From: Bemisia tabaci
Taxonomy: Eukaryota > Arthropoda > Insecta > Hemiptera > Aleyrodidae
Reading direction: 5' to 3'
Assembly (NCBI RefSeq): GCF_918797505.1
Contig: NC_092801.1
Span: 36,696,517 to 36,760,516 of the forward strand
Length of the DNA: 64,000 nt
Every line of letters starts with the position of its first letter. The first letter of the stretch is position 1. Below, piece by piece: positions 34,711 to 48,100 of the stretch. The notes beneath the pieces were generated by a model. The model had not been told where the DNA came from. It was given only the letters and a program-made list of their open reading frames with translations, and ran no database searches. A program made the position numbers and the translations under genes.

Positions 34711-36122
34711 CTGTAAAAAATTAATAAATGAAAAAATCTCATCATACTTTGCGCTCAAAAATGGTGCTCAGTGGAAATGTCCAACGGAAAATGTCCAAGA
34801 GACAAAATGTCCTGGTTAAAATGTCCAATTGTCATAATGTCCACGACAAAATGTCCAGAAGCAGGAATGGCCAAAATTTAAAACGTCCAAAACCCAAAAT
34901 GTGCAAAACCTAAAATGTCCGAAACTTAAACGGGCGTAAAACAAGTATTTTTTGCCTCGCCTTTATATGTGGCAACAGGTCAGAGAGCCGCTGAAAATAC
35001 CCCGCTGAAAATAGTGAGAACAAATGAGTAGAAAATCAAAGTCTTATGAATAGAATTTCAATTCATATGAATAGAATTTAACTCATATGAGCAGAATTTC
35101 TGTATCCAGTTTTCGCCAACTTCTATGACTAGAGATTCCAACTCATATGACTGGAGAATGCAACTCGCACATGAGTTCAGCGTTGAATCTACGGTGTCCG
35201 ATATCTCAAGAACTAGTCACCGCATCAAAAAAATCTTAAGAACAAAATGTACTTCGACGGTGTAAATCGGCAATCACATAAACATTCGCAACGTCGCAGA
35301 CTTCAATCGTCGATAAATCGACTCGTCAACATTAAAACTTGATTTTGAGTGTAAAAATACGTAGGAACCGGTTCGGAGGGCCCCCCATAACTTGAAAACG
35401 GTTCCTATACTCATCTTCGAATTTTTTCTTGAGTTTTCTGTTATTATAAGCTTCCACTTAAACCTTGGTTCGATGGTCGAATCGAATACCGAAAAAGGGG
35501 CGAAATTTTGGGAGGCTCTTTACATATTACGTCAGTGTCTACTGGTCAGAAGCAGCATTTCTGAAAAAATGAAATAATTGAACTCGTATAAGTTGAACTT
35601 TTCTACTCTTATGAGTAGAATATTCTAGTGATGTGAGTAGAATTTCTGCTCATACGAGTAGACCCCCACTGGCTGATATTGCGTCTAGCCCTCATCCCGC
35701 GCCACCCTTCAAAAAAAAAGTTTTCTGTGTTAAAATGAATTTTTGAAATTTTTGTAGTCGTTTTTGAGCCAAACGATTCATTTGATCACGAGAACAGAAG
35801 AGCAGTACACCTGTAGTTGTCTCTACAAGTTATCCTAACTATGCTGTTGAATGGAATAAACTCTAAAACATACCACTGTGTCGACCATGTGTTGACAAAA
35901 CAGGGAGCGCATGGCCTTGAAAATATACCACACTGGATAGCACCCCGCTGCCGAGTTGAAGGCTTTTTCCATGACATTTTCGCGATATTGTAAAAGATAG
36001 AATTTTATCCTGTCGACGTAGTTGGCGCTTTTCTGCAAAAGATGAGTCAAGTAATTAGATTAAAACAAACCATTGCACGACTTTAATTATTTTCAACCCC
36101 TTTCAAATTGTTTCTCCCTCGT

Positions 36123-36168
<46 letters not shown>

Positions 36169-39100
36169 ATTTACCCAGCTGAAGTTTGCAACAATCCAAT
36201 TTCTCGTACGGCCTACGACGAAGTTGGCGAGTACACGAAATTTTTGGGCGCTGTTCTTCGCCACCTTTTGCTTAACCTTTTCAGCTCAGCGGGACGATTA
36301 TTGAAAGTTTAAAGCAGCCCGATAAGACATCGAATTGCGATGTATTGCATGGTTAAGATAGGGTTCTGTCTTGTCGTGTCGGGCTGACGTAGTTTCAATG
36401 ATGGGGCCGCAGCAGGGTAGTTTTTGATTAAATGGCCATTACTTCGAAATAATTATCAAGTGTCTAGTATAACCTCACCTGATGGAGGGTTGGAGGCAAT
36501 ATGGCACCAAATAGAAACGCCGTATGAACCTTTAGGCGTTGTCAAATTTCCTTTGATAAAACCGCAATTCCTCGGTAAACTTATGAATCTTTTTCATGCA
36601 ATTTTTCAGGTAATTTTGTTCGCAATTTCGCCTAAAGTAGGTGAAATTTTCGAGTAAAAATATTCGTAACTTTCTTCTGAAAGAAAAACTTTATCGGAGA
36701 AAATTTGGCAACTCTCGAATGTTCATACGGCGTTCTTCATTAGCACGGCAGGATAGCTCTCTGGATGGAACATTTGGATTCAAACACTCAAGTTAACTTT
36801 TTTCATTTTTAACCAAGCAGTGCGTGGATTCTAGAATACCATTCAAAGTACAGGCAAAAGCCTAGTTACAGCCACCGTACTGAAGTCAAATACTTAAAAT
36901 TTTAAGTCGGGATCCTCTCGCTTTTACAAATTGGATTATTTCTTCGGAAGTTTGCACTTGGTGGAGTGAGACTTTTCGTTGTGTGGCTTACCTTTTGTGC
37001 GATTGAAGAAGCTTGGCTGTTGATGAAGAATTGTATCGTCTTCAGGTGCGAGAGTGACTGATTTACTTGTCTGTGAAGTGGTGTCAATTGGAGCTCAAGG
37101 GCAGTTATCTGATAAATCAGGGCCTCCTAGGTAATTTTTAGATTAACATTATAATTAGACAACCGTATTTCATGTATATCCTTTTATAATATAATGACGT
37201 TCTAATTAAGGTAGGTATATATTAAAATTTGAACGAACGGCTTGGTTTCAGAATTTATATTTAGTCATCTTTTGGTTGGTTATTGTTGCTGTATTATTCT
37301 GCTGTGCAAAGGAAAAACGCCGTATGAATATTCGAATGTTGCACTTTACCCTGAAAAAACATTTATTTTAGAATCTATCATTCTATCAAATATTTCCTTG
37401 AATTTTTCAGACAATTTAGAATTAATTTCAAACAAAATTATTTAAAATATTTTTATAAAAATATTCACAACTCTCTCAATAAATCCGTATTTTATCAAAG
37501 GGAATTTTGCAACACCTGAATGTTCAACCGGCGTTTCCCAGATAAGACATAATATTTTTACAATATTGGGCAAATATTGTCAGAATTGTCGCAATATTTA
37601 CACAATACTGACAATATTTTAATCAAAATTATTTTTTTAAAAATATTTAAAGAATCTTTATTTAGTATTTTCAAAAATAATATGTAGACCCAAAATATTA
37701 TAAAAATATTTTAAAGTATTGGCATGGTATTTATGCCGAAAGAAAATATGGTGTACACTTTTAACATTGGCTCAATATTTAACCAATATTGGCCCCATGT
37801 TTGCATAAATATCCAAACAATATTGTTTAAATATTGGCTAAATATTTCTGTCTTATCTAGGTTTTCCTCAGCACGGCAGGACTAGTGTCAATGAGTTATT
37901 GTTCGAAGTGACCCTGCATATCTTTGCGTTACTGTAAACTTAAATAAATAAATGGATAAAAGTCAAGTTGATCCTAGTGGTGTAGCTTGAACTTTTTCAC
38001 GGCGACAGAGGAAGGAAGGGCTCGAGACGATAAATTGCTAATGTAAACTCTTTCAATGATGAAGTTCTTCCAAAAATCGTTGAAACCTCTACCGAGGGGG
38101 ATTTTTCTTCTCTGAGGGGAGTCCAAACTTTAGACCCCCCCCCCCCCCCAAAACCCTCCTCTTCGTGCTGCGCATCTGGTCTCTTCTTCCAACATTAACA
38201 GATTCATCATCATACTGCCGTCCCGAGGAAAAACGCTGAACAAGCCTTCAGGCGTTTCCAAGTATCCGTTGAAAAATTACAAATGTACAGGGCAATTTGT
38301 GATTGTTTTTTTTCAAATTTTTCAAAGAATGTCATTCGCAATTTAAACTATAGGATCTGAAAATTTCAAAGAAAAGTACTCGTAAATTTTCTCAAAAATG
38401 AATGTTTCATTGAGGGACAGGCAACAATCGGATGTTCATACGATGTTTTTCCTCAGCATGCAGCACAGGAGGAGCATGGATAACTTCATGCACAGCATAA
38501 GTGCGCACCATAGTCTCCTCAATCTCGTTTAATCAGTATTGCATGCAGTGCAAATGTACACGGGGCAAAGAGGGCAGGTTTCCAATACAGCCGGCTGGAT
38601 TATTTTTGCTACCTGTACGTCAAAGAAGCGCCCAAGTACATATGGACTGCATTTTACAGTGTACAGCACTTAAATATATTAAATTAATAGATGCAAAGAA
38701 GATATTTAACAGTTATTAGCAATAGAGAAGGATAGGTAGAATAATATATTAATCATTAGCAATTGAGAAGGAGAGGTAGAATAATATATACATAAAATAA
38801 TATAGTTAGTAATTTTTAAGTGCTGTTATCTTCTTCCTCTACAAACGACTAGGGCATGGCCTTGTTTTTCAGATGATCCAGTATCGAGCATAATAAATTA
38901 CATATATATTAAACATTCAAAAATCGCTAAAAATAAAAGACTCGTCAAAGCAATAAAAACAGCAATAAAATCTTCAATCATCCTCTGGAGGAGAGAGCCA
39001 GCACATGTGCCCACCTCTTAGGCGGTCGTCCAGGTAATTATTTCCCAGAGGGTTGTCCGGTCATACAAATTTTTCGCTAGCCTCTCTTCATCCATTCAGT

Positions 39101-42100
39101 CAACGTGCTCCGACCACATCCTATCCTCACACTGCACAGTGCGGCATGCTTATGGACGATGTGGACAAAAATCGTTACAACGATGAAAAAAGGATTATTG
39201 GCCCAAGAAGATGTTGATTCAGAAGTAATTTTTGCCGTAGAATCCGATTCTGAAGCCAAAAATTCTCTATGATTGGAATTTTGGCCTCAAAAACAAGATG
39301 GCTGCCGAAAAAACCTCAAAATGATCCTCTCAATAATGCAACATTTGAATTGTACGGATGCAGGTCTTTGAGGTGTCAATCCATATGTAATTTTTCCCGT
39401 AGAATCCAATTCTACAACCTAAAATTCCCTAGAACTGAAATTTTGGCTTCAAAAACAAGATGGCTGCCAAAAAACCTCAAAATAATCCTCTCAATAATAC
39501 AAAATTTGAATTGCTCGGATGTAGGTCTTTTAGGTATTAATTCTTATGTAAATTCTCCCGTAAAATCCGATTCTGAAGCCAAAAATTCTCTAAGACTGAA
39601 ATTTTGGCTCCAAAGCAAGATGGCTGCCAAATAAGCTAAAAGTGATCCTCTTAATAATGCAAAATTTGATTTGTATGGATGCAGGTCTTTGAGGTATCAA
39701 TTCTTATGTAATTTCTCACATAGAATCCAATTTTGCAACTTAAAATTCTCTAGGACTGAAATTTTGGCTTCAAATACAAGATGGATGCCAAAAAACCTCA
39801 AAATGATCCTCTCAAAAATACAAAATTTGATTTGTATGGATGCAGGTCCTTGAAGTATCCATTCTTATGTAATTTCTTCCGTAGAATCCAATTCTAGGTA
39901 GAACCTAAAATTCTCTAGGAATTAAGTTATGGCTTTAAAAGCAGTATGAAAAAAAAAATGAAAAAAAAAAAAAAAAAAACCTCCTCATTAACGGAAAATT
40001 TGAATAATACGGATGAGGTAAGTATTATGAGCCACAAGATTTCAGTTTGTCCATTCTTCATGAAGAAACCTGAAGTTGGGTGAGAAATAACTAAATATTT
40101 CTTTTTTATTTTTGTAGGGATGATAATTCCATGCACCAAAGATACCTTCTTGATCTTTACAATAGAATGAGCAAATGCACAGTTGGTTCCTCTACAGATT
40201 TCTAAATACACATATCTGCATGATTCATTAAAATGAATCAAAAGCACACTAATTATCACTGACTTGTATGAAGAACACTACAAACCAAGTGACGAGCACA
40301 CATGCCGTCTCCCAAAACAGTTGTTTTTGGCCAAATGAATGCAGCCTATAATAACAGCCTGAAATATATTTCCCTTAATTTGACGCCAAAGTATAGTCAG
40401 TGGCAGGAGTAGGTAATTAAATCCATTAATTAGTGATGTAGCATCAGGGAGGCACTTTCTGAACCTCTGCGCATGCGCTTAAGCATTCTGCGCTTTGGGC
40501 AATGCTGATTCTACATGAGAAATTATGACATCATAGGATTTGTGCTGCAGCGCAAATGACTTTTAACATGATACAGGTCAAATCTTGGCATGACATATTA
40601 AAACAGAATCCTTCTCAAATCATCAAGGAGAATATATCCATGACTAGACTGATAATGGTTGGCATCATGTTATGAAAATGCAGGAAATAATGGTAATTTT
40701 AAGAATGCAGAAATTGGGAGCTAAGCATTTTAACACCTAACTTCCTAATTAAGGGTCCTGAATGAAACGAAATGCAGGCCCTGATTTGCTCAAATATAAA
40801 GGAGGAAATAAATTTTCTATTGAGTAGAAAGAAAATGAAACTCACCACGCAAGTGTCCTAAGGACAAACCAGAAGGAAAAATACTCAAGAGTAAGTATTT
40901 AGTCACACACCACATTCAGGAGTATTTCACTCATTCTCATAATGATTGAAAACACCACTGATTCTCCCATTCAAAGAGCACAGCCTTTTATGAGCTTCAA
41001 AAACTAAGGAACGATTAAGAACTGTATAGGATGGTAAGCACCGAACATGACTTGATTAACGCGCACAGTATTCAATGTGACGATAAGTAGGTATAGATGA
41101 ATTATCACTGCTAAATTTTTAAACAAAGCTGAAGCACAATATGTGATCATGCCATTTGTTTAAATAATTATACAGCTACTATTGAATTGAGCAATGGATC
41201 TTGCTTTCATGAGAATTAGAGGTTATGCTGTTGACGTACCGCACTATCTGAACTCAGCGTAACAGTCAATACTCACTAATCAAGAAATTTCACTTGCTGA
41301 AGGGAGGTAAATTGTAAAGGCAGACTTTACCTGAACAATAGAGAAACCTTACTTCATTCAATTATGGGAAGAAAACGTTTGGGGCCTGAGATATCAGGTC
41401 ATTCAATTCACTGAGAGTGAGAACATTGAAAATCATACATTCTGCCGGGTAAAGGTAGAAATCCGCACTTCGGCTGAAAGCTTAATACATTTGAAATAAG
41501 AAGGTGTAAATATTTGTTACCATGGTTAAGAATGGACAACGAAATCCACAAATCTCCAAGTACTTATTAGCACCGAAGACTCACATTTCTAGTGATAGCT
41601 ATTCTATGTTTCACCTCCGGTTAACTGAACGAAATAGATCACAATTTTCTCGCTAAATCTGAGAGAATTTACTTCGGCACATGCACATGATTTGAGCTAA
41701 ATACGATTGTATCTAGTGATAAGCGAGACACAAGACACAAGATTTGTTTTGTTTTGTTTACCATGAACGCTGTTCAGCGGGATTTGGGAATTCCCGCATG
41801 GGAAAACCCATACTATGTTGCCGCCTTCAAAAATTGATGCATTTTAGGTTGAAAACATAACACTTAACTTCAAATAACAAAGAAAGTAGCAGCAACATAG
41901 GAAAATCCTTTGGCACAGTCATTCTAGGACATATAAGGAATAAGAAAATGCTAATATCTCAGGATATTTTGCGTATTTCTCGAGAAAAGTCCATTTGAAG
42001 TTGGCAACCTCGAATAAGCCCTATGCTACCCATGTAAAATCCACGTATGCACTTATTACTCAAATTTAAAGTTCTTATAAAAAAATTATTAGCAGCAACA

Positions 42101-45100
42101 TAGGAAAATCCTTTGGCACGATCAAAGTATGATACCTAAGGAATAAGAAAATGTTAACGTCCAGGAGTATTTTGAGTATTTCTCGAGAAAAGTCCATTTG
42201 AAGTTGGCAACCTCGAACAAGCCCTATGCTACCCATGTAAAATCCCCGTATGCACTAATTACTCAAATTTAAAGTTCTTATAAAAAAATTATAAGCAGCA
42301 ACATAGGAAAATCCTTCGGCACAATCAAAGTATGATACCTAAGGAATAAGAAAATGTTAACGTCCAGGAGTATTTTGAGTATTTCTCGAGAAAAGTCCAT
42401 CTAAAGTTGGCAACCTCGAATCAGCCCTATATGTTAGCAATGTAAAAACACCGTCAAATACCCAAACTTTAACTTCTTATAAAAAAATTATAAGCAGCAA
42501 CATAGGAAAACCCTTTGGCACGATCAAAGTAGGATACATAAGGAATAAGAAAATGTTAACGTCCAGGAGTATTTTGAGTATTTCTCGAGAAAAGTCTTTT
42601 TAAGTTTTTAGTATTTTCCCCATATGTTTTCAATGGGGAAATTCATTCCCGAGATTTTTCCTTCAACTTTACCGGCTTATCCATGGTGATCTACGAATGA
42701 AAATCGCAAATAAACTATCATTCCTTGTCAGAAAAACGTTCCTCACCATGAATATCAAGAAAAATTGTGCATTTTCAAAAAAAAATTTTGACGACTTTTT
42801 CGATTTTTGTCCACGGAGTGCCGCACTGTGCACTGGTCCAATTGGCTACATCCTCCACCCCAAGAGCACCCCTGGTGGAATCGCTGGATTTTACAAAATG
42901 GACGTATAAATACAACGTATTTGCCATTAGTTTCAGCTTGCAGTTAAGTGCTTATATGGATGAGCCAGAAATAGTATACCTCCTAACTGCAAAACGCAAT
43001 CTAAATACAAAGGCTGTTCAAAAAGTACGTAGACTGAAGCTGTAACTTAAAAACCAATGTATGTAGATAGCTGTTCTTGGTTTCATCTTAAAGATCAACT
43101 CATTATCTACCGATTGAGACCAAGATCAACTCATTTGGTCAAAAATTGAGAAAGTTACACAAGCTTAAACTTTGAAAGTAGGTTTTACCCCTACGGCCAA
43201 GTGTTTCTGGTAAAATGATGTACTTATCAAAACGTATTTCAAGTGACAACTTTTGGCAAGCGAAAATTTTCAATAAAAACCGTAGGGGTAAAACCTACTT
43301 TCAAAGTTTAAACTTGCATGACTTTCTCAATTTTTGACCAAATGAGATGATCTTGACCTTAATCGACGGATAATGAGTTGATCTTTAAAATGAAACCAAG
43401 AACAGCTATCTACATACATTGGTTTTTAAGTTACAGCTTCAGTCTACGTACTTTTTGAATAGCCTTTGTATGCTAGGGCTAGCGCACGGAATATTTTACT
43501 GTGCGTTTACGCAGCACAGAATTCCTTGCTGTACGCTTCCAACGTCCTATCAGAAGACCCACCTTCTGTTCCTCTAGAGGCTTGATATGACTGCCGATGA
43601 GGCGTTTAGTTCTCGCGGCGAGGGTCTCCAGGTGAGTTGCCGTCTCCAGGTTTCGGATCTGGTTCGCCACGCTTTCCATTTGACTCACGAACGAACTCAT
43701 GTCACGCCCAGTCACCGGCCCTTTCAGCTGAAAGAGAAGAAGAAAATTGGGTATCACGTAAATTTAATTTTATTGGTGCACCACTCGGCAATAATAACGA
43801 AACGCATTTTTAAGTTCAATTCAAAAGCTCAAAAATTTAAAAATATCAAAGCTTCCTACCTCAATTTGCTCGCTGAACTTTCCAATTTCGAATAACTGAT
43901 AAAATTTAAGTCACCTATTCAAAATATTCAGGATCGATGTATGAAATTACAAAATGTATCAAATGAATCTAACGTACCGATGCTTTTTGGCAAACGCCTT
44001 CATCTGGGTACAACATACGAAACCCGTGGGTACAATTAACAATACCCATATGCTAATGCCGAAACGCAGTGATAGGTCAGATTAATTTAATAAATTTTGT
44101 AATTTTATGTATCTAACGATAATTTAATGCTCGCTGAACTTTGCAATTTTGAATACTGATAAAATTTAAGTCACTCATTCAAAAAATTTAGCCCAGATGC
44201 ATGAAATTACGAAATCTATTTTATGAATCTAACATACCGATGCATTCCGGCAAACACCCTCATCAGGGTATACAACAATATGATACACATAAAATGAACA
44301 ATACCCATGCAAATGCCGAAATGCAGCGGTATGTCAGATTAATTTAATCAACTTTGTAATTTAATGTATCTAGGCTAAATTTTAGTGTGTTGGAGATTAT
44401 AAAAACTGTAAAGAATAGAGGTGAACTATGCAACTTTAGGGCTGACATAGATCGATTGAGCGCATCCTATCACCAGATTCTCTGTGGTGGAGAGGAGCCT
44501 CTATAAATACTCCATTGTGGGTGTAGAGGTTGGCCTATTATCAAGGAGGTGATAGTGCCCCTCTGTCCATCTTTGCTCTGTTTTTCAGTTTGCACTGATT
44601 TCTACCTCGGTCAGTTGCATGCTCATTTTCTTGTTTTAATTTTTACATTTTTTAGCTTTTGTTCCAGTTGAGAATGGGCATGTAATTGGCCCGAAACGTC
44701 CTGCTTTGTTTTATTGCTCCTTAGCCTTGTAAACTCATTTGTTTTTGTATTTTAATGTATTTTTATTGTTGTGTGCATTCAAACTATTGTGTCTTATCTC
44801 TTTCTTATCACTATACATTTTATGTTAAGTATCTAGATGCAATAATGCAGGAAGTCAAAAAAATTTGAAAAGACCCCTGAAATTTACCGTAAAATCGGCA
44901 GCATTTGATCCCGTCAGGTTACGAGATCGTTCCTTTAAGGCTGAATCGCCTTGTTGGGACTCATTCGAGATCCAAACTACCGCCTGGGGACCTGTTGACT
45001 CCTCATCACCTCGTTTAGTGGCCACTTAGTCCCGCGTTACGTCGATAACGCGCTCCAACTCTTTTAACGCTTCCCTGTTTATTACTGTCTTTCGTCCCGT

Positions 45101-48100
45101 CTGCAAGTGACACTTTTTTGTACAATTTACTCATGTTCATAGTGTTCAGATAACACGAAAACCCCGTTTTTGCGCTTATGATCACGATAAATCAACTTTG
45201 ATACATGCAATGGCGATTTATGAAAGTTCGTAACGCTGTTTGCCCTCCATTTAAATGTATGTAAGACAATCGATTCTTGGTAGGGCAGCATGACATACTT
45301 AAACTCGATATTTTCAATGGATTTAAAGGAAGGAAACAGTGTTGGCAACTTGACAGATGAAACCGAAATCAGTCTGACTGAATTTCTCATTGTTTTGATT
45401 CATCTTTCATTGCCTTGAGAGTTTAAATGGTTGCTTGGGAGAAGCCACGCTGGTATTTACGGCTTAGCACCGCGGCATTTGAAATATGATCGGTAATGCC
45501 CCAAACGTAATTCCTCGAAAACTTCAATGATTTTTCCACTCAGTTCGCAGAATATTCCGTGAAAATGTCAGCGTATAAAGTTGGGTTGTTCCTCCTTGAA
45601 AAAATCAAATAAAGCGGAAATTTTGAAACACTGCAATGTTGCCGTGCTAAGGAAAAACGCTGTATGAACATTCGAATGCTGCCAAGTCTCTCACGATTTG
45701 TTGTTCATTTTTTAGGTTACACTGGAAAAAAAACACATTGGATCTAGGGTCCAGACTCTTGAAAACATTGACAAGAAAAACTGACTCTTAATTTAATCGG
45801 ATTTTTGCTTGAATCAGAACAAAATCCGCTTAAATCATGAGGCTTTGTTCTTGATTTAAGCTAGAATCTGATTGAATCAAGAGTACTTTTTCTTGTCGAT
45901 GTTTTCAAGAGTCTGGACCCTAGATCCAATGTGGTTTTTTTCCAGTGTAGTCAAGAATTTTTTTTGGATTAAATTCTCAGATATTTTAGATAAAATTGCT
46001 TGTATTAATATCAGAAAAATTGGAAGGAAAATATTCTGCAGTTCTTCAGAAAATCAGTAGTTTATCAAATTAAACTCCGCAACGTCTGGAGGCTCATACG
46101 GCGTTTTACCCTCAGCACAAAAGAATGGAGATACGTGGTTTGGGACTTTAACCACGGATATAACCATCGTGACGGAGCGAACCTGGTGTCGATGATCGGT
46201 GAGGTTGATGGAGAGACCTAGAAGGAGGTCGCTCAGCTGCGAGTGCGAGGTAGGCGTGAAGAGGTGCAAGTGTGACAGGTTCAAACGCAGGTTGCTAAGT
46301 TCCGTTTCCAGGGAGTCCCACTTGGCCACATCTGTTTCCTCTTTGATGTCGAACAGACTCTCCAGCTTGAACGTAGGGTACGATGCGCGGTTCACGCTGC
46401 AATCTCTGCGGGGAAACCGAACCAATGCAAAGGTGGCACTTGCAGGGATTAAATACTTCAAAGGCTAGGCAGCAGCGTGGCGTGGATTGCGACGTATCGA
46501 TTGTTATCTCATTAAACATACGGTAAAGAATCGATTATTAGGGTGTTCGCTGCGAACACCCTGTTTATCAATAATTCGTTTTATTCAAACTGATTTAAAA
46601 AAAATAATTGCCTATTCCGTGTTATGCCATTTGAACATATGGTAAGGAATCGATTATTAAGGTGCTCGCTGCAAACACCCTGTTCATTGATCCTTATTCA
46701 TAGGTTAAATCGGATCAATTGATATATCGCAAATTTCGTCACGCCACTGATTCCCTTGATTTTTCTGACACATATTAATGAAATTCCCTGACAATTGAAG
46801 ATATGCCAGATGGTAAAAAGACATAATTAGAAATAGTTTCCAGGCAAAATTTGTCGTTCGAAATGTCAAACCCATTCTAAAACGCAAAATAAAGGTGAGC
46901 TGATAATTTTTTCCTAACATTTTGGTCATTTTCCCTGATATTATAAAATTCCTTGACTTTTCCCAGTTTCCCTGGCATTCCCTGACTGTGGCAGCCCTGC
47001 AAACAGGGATTAAATACTTCGAAGGCAGCGGCGTGGCGTGAATTACGATGGATCGATAGTTATGCGATTTAAACATATGGTAAAGAATCGATTATTAAGG
47101 TGTTCGCTGCGAACACCCTGTTTATCGATCCTTTTCCATAGATTTAAATGGCATAACAATCGGTACATTGCAAAGCACGCCACGCCACTGCTCAAAGGCT
47201 GTGTCTAATTGTTAGCTTAGAGCAAAGTGTGAATGTGTAAGGAATATTCTAGCATTGGAGACCCAAGGTTTTTAGGTTGGAGCACATCGTCACCTTCCGG
47301 CCAAAGTATCAGAAGTGCCATGCGACGTTTCAAAATTTCCGCCGCCATTTTATTCTTTTACAGAGAAATTGTTAGTTGACTCTGCTTGAAAATTTCACTG
47401 AATTTCATCGGCAGCACAAAGAAGATTCAGTGACATATTCGGACAGCTTCGTTGAACAATTTCTCTGTAAAAAAAAAAATAAAATGGTGGCGGAAATTTT
47501 GAAACTTCGCATGACGCTTGTGATTCTTTGGCCGGAAGGTGACGATATTCACTGTGATAGCGAAATTGAGCCGTAAGTGCTAAAACCTTTGAGAAAAAGG
47601 GCTCAGAAGCGTCTGACCGAAAAATTTTATTGAAAGAAGCCCTAATTCTTTTTTAAATTGCTATCAATCATTAAAAAACCTCTTAGAAATAGTATAGATG
47701 ATTACTAATCTACATATTTTATTTTCAATTTTATAAATAGGATATTTTTTGTTTTGTTAGGCTATAGCGATATGTAAGACACCCGTAACTCGGCGGTGAA
47801 ACTATCAAACCACGTATCTCAGTTTGAGACTTCGCAGACTTCTTGTCATACATTATTTTTTATATGAAAAACTACTCCAAATCAATTCACGAAAACTTAT
47901 GGTTTTCGTGGTTTCGACCCATAAATGTGGTTTAATATTTTTTGCTTCCACCGCCCTGTTTATGGCGCAAGTATATGAAGTATTCCTACAGTCTTGTGGG
48001 CGCCAATATGCGTTTCACACCGATCGTCGACGGCACTGTGTTTGACGTAATGCGTGAAGTATTCACGTAGTCTTGTAGGCGCTGTGCGTTTCGCCGATCG

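Larger units (their letters stand above)
39135..42830. mobile_element. 3.7-kb Transib-like non-autonomous element with RSS-like 23/13 ends and 5-bp duplication CACTG
   Basis: Seen: CACTG at 39130-39134 and 42831-42835 brackets the element. The left end is CACAGTG (39135-39141), a 23-bp spacer, then ACAAAAATC (39165-39173). The right end, read inward on the minus strand, is CACAGTG (42830-42824), a 13-bp spacer, then ACAAAAATC (42810-42802). Known: Transib transposons have 5-bp duplications and CACWRTG heptamer ends and are the likely source of RAG1 and the V(D)J recombination signals (CACAGTG, 12/23 spacers, ACAAAAACC). Inside are two minisatellites and no transposase ORF, so movement would need a transposase in trans. 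A near-identical inverted copy begins at 62337. Confidence 0.85.

Noticed and set aside
39269..39853. ORFs of 121 and 60 residues
   Set aside because: They are translations of the 161-bp minisatellite; the periodic peptide reflects the DNA repeat.
43479..43757. Whole ORF as an intronless prominin-like gene
   Set aside because: Only 43563-43727 carries the conserved helical region; the rest lies outside a clear acceptor and donor.
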